A stretch of DNA of 64,000 nucleotides, taken from Dyella humicola. Lineage in GTDB: Bacteria > Pseudomonadota > Gammaproteobacteria > Xanthomonadales > Rhodanobacteraceae. The position numbers and the translations under genes are program-made. Positions 55,008-63,841 of the stretch are shown here, piece after piece (position 1 is the first letter of the stretch; every line of letters starts with the position of its first letter). Location: the NCBI RefSeq assembly GCF_026283945.1, contig NZ_JAPDPC010000001.1, positions 682,001-746,000 of the forward strand, read 5' to 3'. The notes beneath the pieces were generated by a model. That model saw only the letters and a program-made list of their open reading frames with translations. It did no database searches and was not told the origin of the DNA.

Positions 55008-56849
55008 TCAGTGGTACATCAAGTTGATCGCCACCAAGGTGATCACGAGCACCATCGCAGTGAGCGGCAGCCCGACACGCAGGAAATCCTTCGCGCGATA
55101 ACCACCGGGGCCGGCCACCATCATCAGGGCTGGGTGGCCGGAACTGAGCAGGAAGGTATTGGACGAAGACACCGCAACGATCAAGGCGTACGCCGACGGG
55201 TTGCCGCCGGTGGCGACCGCCACGCTGATGGCAATGGGCACCATCATCACGGTGGCGCCGACGTTGGACATCACCTGGGAGAACAGCAGGGTGAGCACGG
55301 CCAAGGACGCCTGCAGGATCCAGTGCGAGGTATGGCCCAGGTGCTGCAGCACGACCTGTGCCAGCCACGCAGCCGCGCCGGTGGCGTCCATCGACCAGCC
55401 CAGCGGAATCAGGCAGGCGGTGACGAAGATCGTCTTCCAGTTGATCGCCTTGTACGCCTCATCCATGTTCAACACGCCGGTGAGCAGCATGCCGACGGCA
55501 CCGGTCATCATGGCCACGGAAAGATCGAGGTGGGTGAACAAGGCCAGGCATTTGGCCAGCACGAAGAAGCCTACCGCCTGCCAGACCTTGCCCGGGCGCT
55601 GTTCTTCCTTCGGGATGTCGGTGACTACGACGAGGTCTTTGTCCTCGGTCGCCAGGCCGAGATCGCGCCAGCTTGAGTGCAGCACTAACGTGTCGCCTGC
55701 GCGCAGGCTTACCGAGCGCACGTCGTCGCGATAGACCTGGTCGCCGCGATTCACGGCCAGCACCGAGATGCCGTAGCGTTTGCGCAGGCGCAGGTCGCCG
55801 ACGGATTGCTTGAGGAAGCGCGAACTGGGCGGAATCACCGCTTCGGAAATGCCCGCGCGGGTGGGGTTGAACAGCTCACCCAGTTGGCGCATGCGCGGCG
55901 ACAGCTTGCACAGCTGATTATTGGCGAACTGATTGAGCTGTTCGCGTGGCCCCAGCACCCCGAGCACGGAGCCGACCCAGATGACGTGATCTGCTGGCGG
56001 CGCCATGCGCGCATCATTGCCGCTCTTGATGGCGAGGATCAGCGGCGCGCCGTAGAGCTGCTCGACTTCGCCGATACTCATGCCTACCAGCGGGCTTTCC
56101 GCGGTCACGGTCAATTCGGCGGTTTCGCCGACAATACCGTAGGTGTCGGCAAAGTAGCTTTCGGTACGGCCGGGCGTGACCTTGAGGCGCTCGTCCTCGC
56201 GTTCGGGCAAAAGCTTCTTGCCGAAGAAATAGAAGAAGCCGACGCCCGTCAGCGCCAGCACCAGACCCACGGGCGTGACGCTGAACAGGCCGAACTTGGG
56301 AATCGTGTGTGCGCCCGCCGGCAGGTTGGCGTTGGCACTGGCCACCAGATCGTTGAGCACGATCAAGGGCGAGTTCGCGATCAGCGTGGTGTTGGTGGCG
56401 GCGAGGATGCAAAACGCCATGGGCAGCAACAGCCGTGAAAGCGGCACACCGGTGCGCGCGGAGAGGCGACTGGTCACCGGGATCATCAGCGCGGCCAGTG
56501 CCTGGCTGGGAATGACTGCGCTGAACAGGCTGGTGACGAGGTTGATGACCAGGCCCAGGCGCGATTCCACGCCGCGCGCCATGCGCATCACGAAGCTGGC
56601 GGTGAGCGTGAGCACGCCGGCGCGGTCCAGGCCTGCGCCCATGATCATGATCGCGATGATCGCTATGACGGCGTTACCGGCAAAGCCATTGAAGACGCGG
56701 TCAGAAGGAATCAGGCCGGTGAGGCCGATCACCACCACGACCAGCAGGGCCACCATGTCGGCGCGGATCCATTCCAGCACCAGCATCAGCATGGTGAAGC
56801 CCACCAGCCCGAGTACCAGAATCATTTCGGGGGTGAGCGAAAGACCCAC
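55008..56849 (-). CDS. SLC13/DASS transporter with TrkA-C domains
   Basis: A 613-residue membrane protein starting at GTG 56849 (AAGGGGA upstream); a longer opening to 56996 gives a Pro/Arg-rich leader. Layout: about six N-terminal segments, two TrkA-C (RCK_C) domains at about 225-400 (SPLVGMSIGEVEQLYG, VSLRAGDTLVLHSSWRDL), then another six segments. The AIPSQALAALMIPV and IMSNVGATVMMVPIA stretches are the paired substrate-binding motifs (VISNV-like). Transported ion is uncertain: sulfate, dicarboxylate or phosphate. TATACT on the minus strand at 56943-56948 is a candidate -10. Confidence 0.9.
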   Translation of the reverse strand: MGLSLTPEMILVLGLVGFTMLMLVLEWIRADMVALLVVVVIGLTGLIPSDRVFNGFAGNAVIAIIAIMIMGAGLDRAGVLTLTASFVMRMARGVESRLGLVINLVTSLFSAVIPSQALAALMIPVTSRLSARTGVPLSRLLLPMAFCILAATNTTLIANSPLIVLNDLVASANANLPAGAHTIPKFGLFSVTPVGLVLALTGVGFFYFFGKKLLPEREDERLKVTPGRTESYFADTYGIVGETAELTVTAESPLVGMSIGEVEQLYGAPLILAIKSGNDARMAPPADHVIWVGSVLGVLGPREQLNQFANNQLCKLSPRMRQLGELFNPTRAGISEAVIPPSSRFLKQSVGDLRLRKRYGISVLAVNRGDQVYRDDVRSVSLRAGDTLVLHSSWRDLGLATEDKDLVVVTDIPKEEQRPGKVWQAVGFFVLAKCLALFTHLDLSVAMMTGAVGMLLTGVLNMDEAYKAINWKTIFVTACLIPLGWSMDATGAAAWLAQVVLQHLGHTSHWILQASLAVLTLLFSQVMSNVGATVMMVPIAISVAVATGGNPSAYALIVAVSSSNTFLLSSGHPALMMVAGPGGYRAKDFLRVGLPLTAMVLVITLVAINLMYH

Positions 56850-57161
56850 TAGCGGGCGTCCCCTTGCCGGGCGGCCTTGCGATGGATGGTGCTGGGCAGT
56901 GGAAGCTTCACGCTGCGACGACTCGTCCCTGTTTGAGGGGCGAGTATAAGCGGGTCGTGATGAGTGCTGGTGAACTGCGTCCGCACTAACAAGCACTGCT
57001 CTTATTCCCTCTCCCCGCTGAGGAGAGGGTTAGGGTGAGGGGCGGGTGCTTGCGATAAGGTTGCGAATGACGAGCCTATCTGCTGGAGATTGAAGACCGA
57101 GGCCAGCGTGACCCCTCACCCCAGACCTCTCCCCACTGGGGAGAGGGAGCATCTAGCCAGC
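56850..57161. other. Intergenic region with inverted repeat
   Basis: 312 bases without a credible gene. Holds the leader and possible promoter of the SLC13 gene and an inverted 37-base repeat pair (next entry). Confidence 0.7.
57006..57148. repeat. Inverted pair of TCCCTCTCCCC...GGGTGAGGGG elements
   Basis: 57006-57042 and the reverse complement of 57112-57148 match at 31 of 37 positions by eye; each copy can also fold on its own (CCTCTCC/GGAGAGG). A widespread type of intergenic repeat in gammaproteobacteria (recollection). Confidence 0.75.
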
Positions 57162-57875
57162 TCAGACCTTGCGGTAAAGCAGATCCCACACGCCATGCCC
57201 AAGCTTCAGGCCCCGGCGCTCGAAATGGGTCTCGATGCGCCAGGCCGGTTTATCGCCATAAAGGCCTGCACCGATGTCATTGCGCCAGTCCGGCGCGGCT
57301 TCCATCACTTCCAGCATGTGCTCGGCATACGGCTGCCAGTCGGTTGCCAGGTGCAGCAGGCCATGGGGCGCCATGCGCGATGCGAGCAGGGCGACGAACT
57401 CGGGTTGGATGATGCGGCGCTTGTTGTGGCGCTTCTTGTGCCAGGGGTCGGGAAACCAGATGCGCGCCTCGGCCAGCGTGCCGGCTGGAATCTCGTGCTC
57501 AAGCACTTCCACGGCGTCGTGCTTGTAGAGGCGTACGTTGCTGGCGTCACGGGCGGCCAGCGCGTTCATCAGCCTGCCCACGCCGGGGCCATGCACTTCC
57601 ACGCCGATGAAATCGCGCGCCAGGTCGTGCTCGCTGGCCCAGGCCAGGGCCTCGCCGTTGCCAAAGCCGATCTCCAGCACCAGCGGCGCAGTACGGCGAA
57701 AACGAGTGGCATAGTCCTGCGGCGCGCCGGTGTAGTCCACGCCGTAGCGAGCCCAATGGTCATCGAAGGCGCGCTGCTGGGCCGGTGTCATGCGGCCTTC
57801 GCGCAGCACGAAGCTGCGGATGCGGCGCAGGTACTCGGGTTTGCTGGCGTCGTCGTGGTCGTGGGTCATGGACAT
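57162..57875 (-). CDS. trmB: tRNA (guanine-N7-)-methyltransferase TrmB
   Basis: Methylates G46 of tRNA variable loops with S-adenosylmethionine. It has 237 residues. The SAM-binding LEIGFGNGEALAW, IGVEVHGPGVGRL and the catalytic IWFPDPWHKKRHNKRRI with the conserved Asp-Pro-Trp are all present. LATDWQPYAEHM follows. Starts at 57875 or 57869 are both ATG. It lies next to thiSG, separated by 127 bases of repeats. Confidence 0.96.
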   Translation of the reverse strand: MSMTHDHDDASKPEYLRRIRSFVLREGRMTPAQQRAFDDHWARYGVDYTGAPQDYATRFRRTAPLVLEIGFGNGEALAWASEHDLARDFIGVEVHGPGVGRLMNALAARDASNVRLYKHDAVEVLEHEIPAGTLAEARIWFPDPWHKKRHNKRRIIQPEFVALLASRMAPHGLLHLATDWQPYAEHMLEVMEAAPDWRNDIGAGLYGDKPAWRIETHFERRGLKLGHGVWDLLYRKV

Positions 57876-57893
57876 TCCGAAAGCGTCGGGGCT

Positions 57894-57995
57894 CCCTTCC
57901 CTGCGAGCAGGGAAGGGGAGGGGAGGGGACTTTTGCCTTGAGGCTTGAAGAGCCCCACCCCCTCCAAGCTTCCCCCCTGCGAGCAGGGGAAGGGG
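57894..57995. repeat. Two hairpin repeats sharing a CTGCGAGCAG core
   Basis: CCCTTCCCTGCGAGCAGGGA (from 57894) and CTTCCCCCCTGCGAGCAGGG (from 57969) each form a strong stem-loop. They lie between trmB and thiG and may act as terminator or RNA stabiliser for thiG. Confidence 0.65.
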
Positions 57996-58002
57996 TAAGG
58001 CA

Positions 58003-58803
58003 TCAGCCGATGGTGCCGTCGATCGGCGAGGAGGCCGAGGCGAAGCGCTTGCGCGGGATGCGCCCGGCCTTGAAGGCGGCGCGGCCGGCCTGAATCGCCA
58101 GCTTCATGGCATGCGCCATCAGCAGCGGGTCCCTGGCGCCGGCAATGGCGGTATTCATCAACACGCCGTCGCAACCCAGCTCCATCGCGATCGCTGCGTC
58201 GGAGGCGGTGCCCACGCCGGCATCGACGATGATTGGCACCTTGGCGTTCTCGATGATTTCCAGCAGGTTGTAGCGGTTCTGGATGCCCAAGCCCGAGCCG
58301 ATTGGCGCGGCTAGTGGCATTACCGCCACGCAGCCGATCTCCTCGAGGCGCTTGGCCAGGATCGGATCGTCGCTGGTGTAAACCATCACGTCGAAACCGT
58401 CAGCTACCAGGGTCTCGGCTGCCTTGAGCGTTTCCACCACGTCGGGGAACAGCGTGCGCTGGTCGCCAAGCACTTCCAGTTTCACCAGCTTGTGGCCATC
58501 CAGCAGTTCGCGGGCAAGCTTGCAGGTGCGCACGGCGTCCACCGCGTTGTAGCAGCCAGCGGTATTGGGCAGCAGGGTGAATTCCGCGGGCGGCAGTGCG
58601 TCCAGCAGATTGGGCTGGCTGGCATCCTGGCCGATGTTCACGCGACGGATCGCCAAGGTGACGATCTCGGCGCCGGCGGCCTGCGTGGCGCGGCGGGTTT
58701 CGTCGAAATCCTTGTACTTGCCGGTGCCGGTGAGCAGGCGCGAGCCATAGCTTTTGCCGGCAATGACGAGAGGATCGGCGGAATCGAACGTCTTGATGTT
58801 CAT
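58003..58803 (-). CDS. thiG: Thiazole synthase ThiG
   Basis: Makes the thiazole phosphate of thiamin from DXP, dehydroglycine and ThiS-thiocarboxylate. It has 266 residues starting at ATG 58803. The Schiff-base lysine is probably K108 in [24 protein letters not shown] and the phosphate-binding [20 protein letters not shown] segments are typical. It lies 59 bases downstream of thiS. thiO/thiH and other pathway genes are not visible here. Confidence 0.96.
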   Translation of the reverse strand: MNIKTFDSADPLVIAGKSYGSRLLTGTGKYKDFDETRRATQAAGAEIVTLAIRRVNIGQDASQPNLLDALPPAEFTLLPNTAGCYNAVDAVRTCKLARELLDGHKLVKLEVLGDQRTLFPDVVETLKAAETLVADGFDVMVYTSDDPILAKRLEEIGCVAVMPLAAPIGSGLGIQNRYNLLEIIENAKVPIIVDAGVGTASDAAIAMELGCDGVLMNTAIAGARDPLLMAHAMKLAIQAGRAAFKAGRIPRKRFASASSPIDGTIG

Positions 58804-58862
58804 CGTGATGTCTTGGTCTGCGGGCAACGCCACGACGGCGCCGCCAGGGGGCTGGCGCCGGA

Positions 58863-59063
58863 TCAACCGCCGCCGATGGCGTGAACGATTTCGACTTGGT
58901 CGCCTTCGACCAGCGCGTGGCTGATATGCAGGCTGCGCGGAACAATCTCGTGATTCACTTCCACAGCGACCCGGCGGGCACCGTAACCGGCCTCCTGCAG
59001 CAACTGGGCGACCGTCGTGGTGGGAGCGCAGTCGCGTGGACTGCCGTTGAGCGTGATTTGCAT
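58863..59063 (-). CDS. thiS: Sulfur carrier protein ThiS
   Basis: Ubiquitin-like protein of 66 residues with the obligatory C-terminal Gly-Gly (VHAIGGG), the site of adenylation and thiocarboxylate formation. Begins [12 protein letters not shown] longer opening at 59096 is discarded as it has no family match. Sits directly before thiG in a two-gene operon. Confidence 0.95.
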   Translation of the reverse strand: MQITLNGSPRDCAPTTTVAQLLQEAGYGARRVAVEVNHEIVPRSLHISHALVEGDQVEIVHAIGGG

Positions 59064-59093
59064 CCGCCTATTGTAGCGGCTACCGGCATGCCA

Positions 59094-59122
59094 CAAAAAA
59101 GGCCCGGCGATTGCCGGGCCTT
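59094..59122 (-). terminator. Intrinsic terminator after the FecR/DUF6600 gene
   Basis: Perfect 10-bp stem AAGGCCCGGC/GCCGGGCCTT with a GATT loop; the minus strand continues into six T. It separates this gene from thiS. Confidence 0.88.
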
Positions 59123-59144
59123 GGTAAGACGCGCGAGACAGGCG

Positions 59145-61337
59145 TCAATTGTGTTGATCGTCCTTGCGGCGGTCGTCGTGGTGGGGCTGGCTGTGCGGCT
59201 GCTCATGCGGCTGGCCAGCGTTTTGGGCCGGTCGTGGCTGCGGCTGTGGCTGTGGGGCCGGGTTGCCTCGCGGCGGCTCGTAAACACGCTGCGGTGCTTC
59301 ATTGCCGCGCTGCTGGGGCTGGAACGTCCGCTGTTGAGGTTCGGCGCTCTGTGGCTGCGGAACGTTGCGCGGTTGCTGGAACTCCGGTCGCTGGGCCGCG
59401 TTTTCCCGCTGGTAGCGTGGCTCGTTCTCCTGGCTCACAGGAGCGCGCTCGACGCGTGGCACGTTCGGCAGCGTAGCCGGTGATGGCTGGGTGCGTGCAC
59501 GATCGGACTCGGCGCTGGGGATGTAGCTCACGCCCGGGCGCGGTTGATTGCCTGGCGTGGCGCGTTCGATCGTGGGCATTTCCTCCCGCGAGTGCGCGAA
59601 CCGCACGGACGGCATTTCACCGGGGCGCATGGCGGCACGCTCGTTGTCCTGCACGACCGCCTGGCGCGCGCTGGGCGCGTGCCCGCCATAGGAGCCTGGC
59701 GGCACGGACGGGCCCGCCGTCGGCATCTCGGCGGAACGGTTTGGTGCCACCGCAGCCGCCGGACGGCTGCCCTGGGGCTGCCCATTCAGAAGTCGAACAT
59801 TGGTCGGACCCTGGAAAGCGTGCCGCTCTCCCGCCGGAACGGTGTTCGGAGCGCGCCCTGCAAAGGTCGCGGCCGGGGCGTTGCGAGCCACTACTTCACG
59901 CTCGAAGCCTCCTGCCGGCAAAGCTCGGCCTGCCGCTGCACGTGGCGGAGCAAAGCTCGCCTGCCCTGGCCGCACGCCAGCGCCGCGCGGCATGACCGGG
60001 GCCCCGGCGAAGTGTTGCGGGTCCATGGCCATCATGTGGTGCTGTGCATTGCGGGCGGCCGCGAAGTCCTGGCCGGACATGGCGGTAAAGGCATGCGGCG
60101 CTTCGCGGTTGACGAAGCGCTCATTCGGCATCGGTCGGCCATCGCGGAAATAGTTGTAGTGATTGTTGATGTTTCCCATCACCACGCTGCGGCCGTTGCG
60201 CTCGTAGATGTTGGTGACATTGACGTTGGTGTAATAGCCGCGGCTGGCGTGATACCAGGGGTTGTAGACCTCATGCGGGCCCAGCGGGAACCAGCCCACG
60301 GGGGCGCCGCCAACGCCGATCGATGCGCCGCCGACAAAGGCGACCAGCGCCGGCGCATAGACCGGCCGCTCCCTCACGGGGCCAGGGACCCAGCCCCAGT
60401 TGCCGCGCACATAGGCCCAGCGGCCGTAGTGGTACGGTGCGAAGCCCCACGGCGAATCGTCCACCCAGGTCCAGCCCCAGGGCGCGATATAGGCCCAATG
60501 GCCATCGCGATACGGTGCCCAGCCCACCGCCACGTTGGACGGGTACCAGACCTGTCCGTAGTCGGGGTCGGCCTGCCAGTTGCCGTATTGGTTCAGGTCC
60601 TGGGCGCCGACGACTTCGTCCGAGACGTAGCGGTCCGACTGCGATTGTTGCTGTGAGTAACGCTGGTCGCGGCTGTTGCTCCAGGCGTCGAAGTCGTCAC
60701 CGCCGTCGGTATCGCTGATCACCACGTTGTTGAGCGAGGAGTCGGCGAACTCGTAGCTGCGCCCCCCGACGACATTGCGCTGCGCATTGCCTTCCCCGTA
60801 CACCACGGCCCGGCCATCGAAGTCGATGATGCGCGTCGATTTGCCGTCGTCGCCGATGTCGACGCGGAAGCTGCCAGGCTGATCCACCACGAGCGCGACG
60901 GTAGGTGTATCGATCTCGTAACTCTGGCCCTCGGCCAGGCCGTGCACGGAGAGATTCAACGTGCCCTGGGTGAGTTCCACCTGGGTCCGCTGATCATTGA
61001 GCGTGAGAAAGCCGAAGTCCGAATCGTCCGCGATGCGCAGCGTGCCGCCACCCAGTTCCAACTCGGCGCGGGCGTCTTTCCCGGTGGAAAGGCGGTCGCC
61101 GGTCGTCAGTGGGCGGTTGAGGCTGGCGTCGCCCCAGTCCTTGGTACCAGCCGGCAACAAGCCGACATCGCCGGTTCGATAGGACAGGCGCGCCACGCGC
61201 GAAGGCGGGTCGGCCGCACTGTCGTCGTCCGGTGCTTGTGCCTGGGCCAGTGCGAGGCCGCCGACGCAGATCAGCAAAGCCGCCGCCAGCCATCGCCAGC
61301 CCCTCGGCGACGTCAGGGAAGCAGGAAACACGCGCAT
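59145..61337 (-). CDS. FecR-domain and DUF6600 exported protein
   Basis: A 730-residue exported protein starting at ATG 61337 with GGAG upstream; the longer frame to 61427 has no good site. After a signal peptide (LAAALLICVGGLALAQAQA) come a FecR domain at about 50-190 (VELTQGTLNLSVHG, PGSFRVDIGDDGKST) and a Trp/Tyr/Gly-rich DUF6600 region at about 230-400 (YGQVWYPSNVAVGWAPYRDG, WGWVPGPVRERPVYAPALV). The C-terminal 300 residues are Pro/Gln/Ala-rich and probably disordered. FecR domains usually bind ligand or anti-sigma partners, but no sigma factor gene is nearby. Function unknown; cell surface or periplasmic. Confidence 0.88.
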   Translation of the reverse strand: MRVFPASLTSPRGWRWLAAALLICVGGLALAQAQAPDDDSAADPPSRVARLSYRTGDVGLLPAGTKDWGDASLNRPLTTGDRLSTGKDARAELELGGGTLRIADDSDFGFLTLNDQRTQVELTQGTLNLSVHGLAEGQSYEIDTPTVALVVDQPGSFRVDIGDDGKSTRIIDFDGRAVVYGEGNAQRNVVGGRSYEFADSSLNNVVISDTDGGDDFDAWSNSRDQRYSQQQSQSDRYVSDEVVGAQDLNQYGNWQADPDYGQVWYPSNVAVGWAPYRDGHWAYIAPWGWTWVDDSPWGFAPYHYGRWAYVRGNWGWVPGPVRERPVYAPALVAFVGGASIGVGGAPVGWFPLGPHEVYNPWYHASRGYYTNVNVTNIYERNGRSVVMGNINNHYNYFRDGRPMPNERFVNREAPHAFTAMSGQDFAAARNAQHHMMAMDPQHFAGAPVMPRGAGVRPGQASFAPPRAAAGRALPAGGFEREVVARNAPAATFAGRAPNTVPAGERHAFQGPTNVRLLNGQPQGSRPAAAVAPNRSAEMPTAGPSVPPGSYGGHAPSARQAVVQDNERAAMRPGEMPSVRFAHSREEMPTIERATPGNQPRPGVSYIPSAESDRARTQPSPATLPNVPRVERAPVSQENEPRYQRENAAQRPEFQQPRNVPQPQSAEPQQRTFQPQQRGNEAPQRVYEPPRGNPAPQPQPQPRPAQNAGQPHEQPHSQPHHDDRRKDDQHN

Positions 61338-61579
61338 CGAGTTCTCCGAAGGGTAGGGCGCGACCAGGTCGCGAGCAGATTTCACCGTCCCTAAAACGCG
61401 CAAGAACCAGCGGACGCTGACGGACACATTATGCTGACGGTTGATTACCTATCGGCAAGGACTTGCCGGGGTCATCGCCATAACTGATTCAGCGGGCCGC
61501 CATGTCCGGTTCATGCCGCGTTCGGCTGTAGCTGGCGGTTCCAAAATCACGCAGTCCCGGGTTACCATCGCCGAACCCT

Positions 61580-61653
61580 GCGGGTGTAGCTCAATGGTAG
61601 AGCTGTAGCTTCCCAAGCTACTGACGAGGGTTCGATTCCCTTCACCCGCTCCA
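61580..61653 (+). tRNA. tRNA-Gly, anticodon CCC
   Basis: 74 bases with encoded CCA. Acceptor GCGGGTG pairs with CACCCGC over all 7 bases, D-arm GCTC...GAGC, anticodon stem GTAGC/GCTAC around loop TTCCCAA (anticodon 61612-61614), T-arm GAGGG-TTCGATT-CCCTT. Reads GGG codons. Confidence 0.97.
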
Positions 61654-61710
61654 CTGCTCTCGATCCCCACCGAGCTTCCTTTCACGTAAACCCTGCGGCG
61701 TGCGCTGATA

Positions 61711-62166
61711 ATGGCGGATGTGATCACCCTCGGCTGGCGGGAGCGTCTGGCGTTGCCGGAACTCGGCATCCCCCTGCTAAAGGCCAAGCTGGATACCGGC
61801 GCACGCAGTAGTTCGCTGCATGTGGATGCGCTGGAAAGTTTCGAGCGCGACGGTGAAACCTGGCTGCGTTTTGCGGTGAACGTCGGTGGTCGTCATCGGG
61901 TCGGCGTGTCTTGCGAAACGCCAGCGCTGGATCGTCGTGCTGTGACGGACACCGGTGGCAGGCGAACCTTGCGTTGGTTCATTCGCACCGACGTCATGGT
62001 GGCGGGGCAGCGCTTTGCAGTCGACATCAATTTGACTGATCGGCGGCATATGTTGTTTCCCATGTTGCTGGGCCGCACGGCATTGGACGGCCGCTTCGCG
62101 GTCGATCCTGCCCTTTCCTATACACAGCCACGACCGATCTGGGGCGTGGCCACGGGTGTTTCATGA
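61711..62166 (+). CDS. Retropepsin-like zinc protease family protein (RimB type)
   Basis: A 151-residue protein of the family annotated as ATP-dependent zinc protease, whose fold is a retroviral-type aspartic protease. The active-site D28-T-G-A ([12 protein letters not shown]) is intact. [15 protein letters not shown] is the other conserved block. It overlaps the rimK start by ATGA, and this pairing is known to accompany RimK glutamate ligases, where it may process or reverse tailing. The start is ATG 61711 without a strong ribosome site. Confidence 0.92.
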   Translation: MADVITLGWRERLALPELGIPLLKAKLDTGARSSSLHVDALESFERDGETWLRFAVNVGGRHRVGVSCETPALDRRAVTDTGGRRTLRWFIRTDVMVAGQRFAVDINLTDRRHMLFPMLLGRTALDGRFAVDPALSYTQPRPIWGVATGVS

Positions 62167-63071
62167 AGATCGCTATTCTCTCCCGCAACACCCGACTCTA
62201 TTCGACCCAGCGTCTAATCGAAGTGGCGCGCGATCGTGGCCATGTCGTGCGCGTTCTCGATCCGTTGCGCTGCTACGTGCGCATTGCGCCGGGCAACATG
62301 TCGATTCGCTACAAGGGCAAGGCGCTCAAGGGCATTGACGCGGTGATTCCGCGCATCGGCGTCACCAGCACGTTCTACGGCACCGCCGTATTGCGCCAGC
62401 TGGAAATGATGGGCGTGTACTCACCCAATTCCTCCGATGCGGTGCTGCGTGCGCGCGACAAGCTGCGCTGCCTGCAGATTCTCGCCGCCCAGGGTCTGGA
62501 CATGCCTGCTACGGTGTTCGGTGATAACCCGGACGACACCGCCGATGTGCTCGCCATGCTCGGCGAGCCGCCGCACGTGATCAAGCTCAACGAAGGCAGC
62601 CAGGGCACCGGCGTCGTACTGGCGGAAAAACGCAGCGCCTCGCAAAGCGTGATCGAGGCCTTTCGTGGCCTTTACGCCAACTTTCTCGTGCAGGAGTTCA
62701 TTGCCGAAGCCAAGGGCAGCGATCTGCGTTGCTTCGTGGTGGGCAAGAAAGTCGTGGCCGCCATGCAGCGCGATGCCAGCCCCGGCGAGTTTCGCGCCAA
62801 CCTGCATCGCGGCGGCACGGCCAGCCCGGCCACGCTGAGCCCGGAAGAGCGCCGCATCGCGGTGAAGGCCGCTTCGGCCCTGGGGTTGGGGGTCGCAGGC
62901 GTCGACATGCTGCGCTCCAAGCGTGGCCCGCTCATTCTGGAAGTGAACGCATCGCCCGGCCTGGAAGGCATCGAGGCGGCCACCGGCGTGAATGTGGCTG
63001 CTGCCATCATTGGCCTGCTCGAAACCGAAGGATCGCTTCAGGCATCGGCTAGCTCGGCGCGGCGTCGCTAG
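62163..63071 (+). CDS. rimK: RimK-type alpha-L-glutamate ligase
   Basis: ATP-grasp ligase of 302 residues (E. coli 300) that adds glutamates to the C-terminus of ribosomal protein S6. N-terminus [18 protein letters not shown] is nearly diagnostic. [40 protein letters not shown] and the metal-binding [14 protein letters not shown] are ATP-grasp blocks. It overlaps the upstream zinc-protease-like gene by four bases. Confidence 0.96.
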   Translation: MKIAILSRNTRLYSTQRLIEVARDRGHVVRVLDPLRCYVRIAPGNMSIRYKGKALKGIDAVIPRIGVTSTFYGTAVLRQLEMMGVYSPNSSDAVLRARDKLRCLQILAAQGLDMPATVFGDNPDDTADVLAMLGEPPHVIKLNEGSQGTGVVLAEKRSASQSVIEAFRGLYANFLVQEFIAEAKGSDLRCFVVGKKVVAAMQRDASPGEFRANLHRGGTASPATLSPEERRIAVKAASALGLGVAGVDMLRSKRGPLILEVNASPGLEGIEAATGVNVAAAIIGLLETEGSLQASASSARRR

Positions 63072-63165
63072 CCGGCTTTTGACCCGAGGGCGGGGCAGGC
63101 ATAGCATTTGCCCCTCCTGCAGGGCGTGTCCCGCGCTGGGATGCGGCAGGACCAGGGAGGTCGGC

Positions 63166-63651
63166 ATGAAGCTCAAGCTTTCATCGTTCCTCGTGGCGGT
63201 CACGCTGGCCATGGCGCCCATGGCATGTCTTCAGGCAAAGCCGCCATCGCCCAACGTCAAGGCGGATACGAAGGATCAGTTCGCCAGCGTGGCGAATGAC
63301 GTTCGTGAACAGATGGCGCCCGGTGGCCGGTTCGAATTCGTCGACGTGGGCGAGCACGGCACGGTCGAGAAAGATCTTGCACAAATGCAGGCGCTTTTCG
63401 ACAAGTTCGGCAGCGTAGATGCGATGGACGCGCCTTCGAAGATTCAGCTTTATAACGATCAGTCCGAAGTCAATGCGATCCTGACCCGTCGCGATGGCGA
63501 TCGCGAAGTGTGCGAGCGGGCGCCTGCGTTGGGCACGCTCATTCCCAAGACGACCTGCCGCAAATACAGCGACATAGAGAGTGACAGGCGCGACACCATC
63601 AAAATGAAGGACGACATGTTGCACACCATGAATCCGCGGCCTTCGCACTGA
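63166..63651 (+). CDS. Hypothetical secreted protein, first of tandem pair
   Basis: A 161-residue protein starting at ATG 63166 with GGGAGG at 63155-63160. The signal peptide ends near LQA-K. The remainder is polar and charged; two cysteines (VCERAP, TTCRKY) could form a disulfide. No family recognised. MKLK, KADTKDQFA and V.EQMAPGG reappear in the next gene at 63842 in the same order and spacing, so the two are paralogs. Confidence 0.8.
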   Translation: MKLKLSSFLVAVTLAMAPMACLQAKPPSPNVKADTKDQFASVANDVREQMAPGGRFEFVDVGEHGTVEKDLAQMQALFDKFGSVDAMDAPSKIQLYNDQSEVNAILTRRDGDREVCERAPALGTLIPKTTCRKYSDIESDRRDTIKMKDDMLHTMNPRPSH

Positions 63652-63754
63652 CTGCTGCTCGGGTTCCTTCGATGCGCCGCGGGCGAAGCGGCCCGTTCGT
63701 TCGCACGGAAACTGGCGTTTGCTGACATGGTGAAAGTGAATCCCTGGCGAAGTT

Positions 63755-63783
63755 TTGACCAAGGCTTCTACGCGTCATACCAT
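63755..63783 (+). promoter_or_regulatory. Sigma-70 promoter for the second tandem gene
   Basis: TTGACC (63755-63760), 17-base spacer, TACCAT (63778-63783), 58 bases before the ATG. Confidence 0.55.
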
Positions 63784-63841
63784 CGCACGGTCCTGCGAAG
63801 CGTACCCCGAGGGGGGGTGCGGCAGGGCTCGGGAGGAAAGC

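Noticed and set aside
57006-57995. CRISPR-like array near trmB
   Set aside because: Only two copies of each repeat, in inverted or hairpin form, no regular spacers and no cas genes.
58804-59093. TPP riboswitch upstream of thiSG
   Set aside because: The conserved CTGAGA and thiamin-box pattern is not visible; thiS is preceded by the terminator of the neighbouring gene.
61580-61653. tRNA as an attachment site for an integrated element
   Set aside because: No integrase, no duplicated tRNA 3' end was seen in the following 2.3 kb, and the genes downstream are housekeeping.
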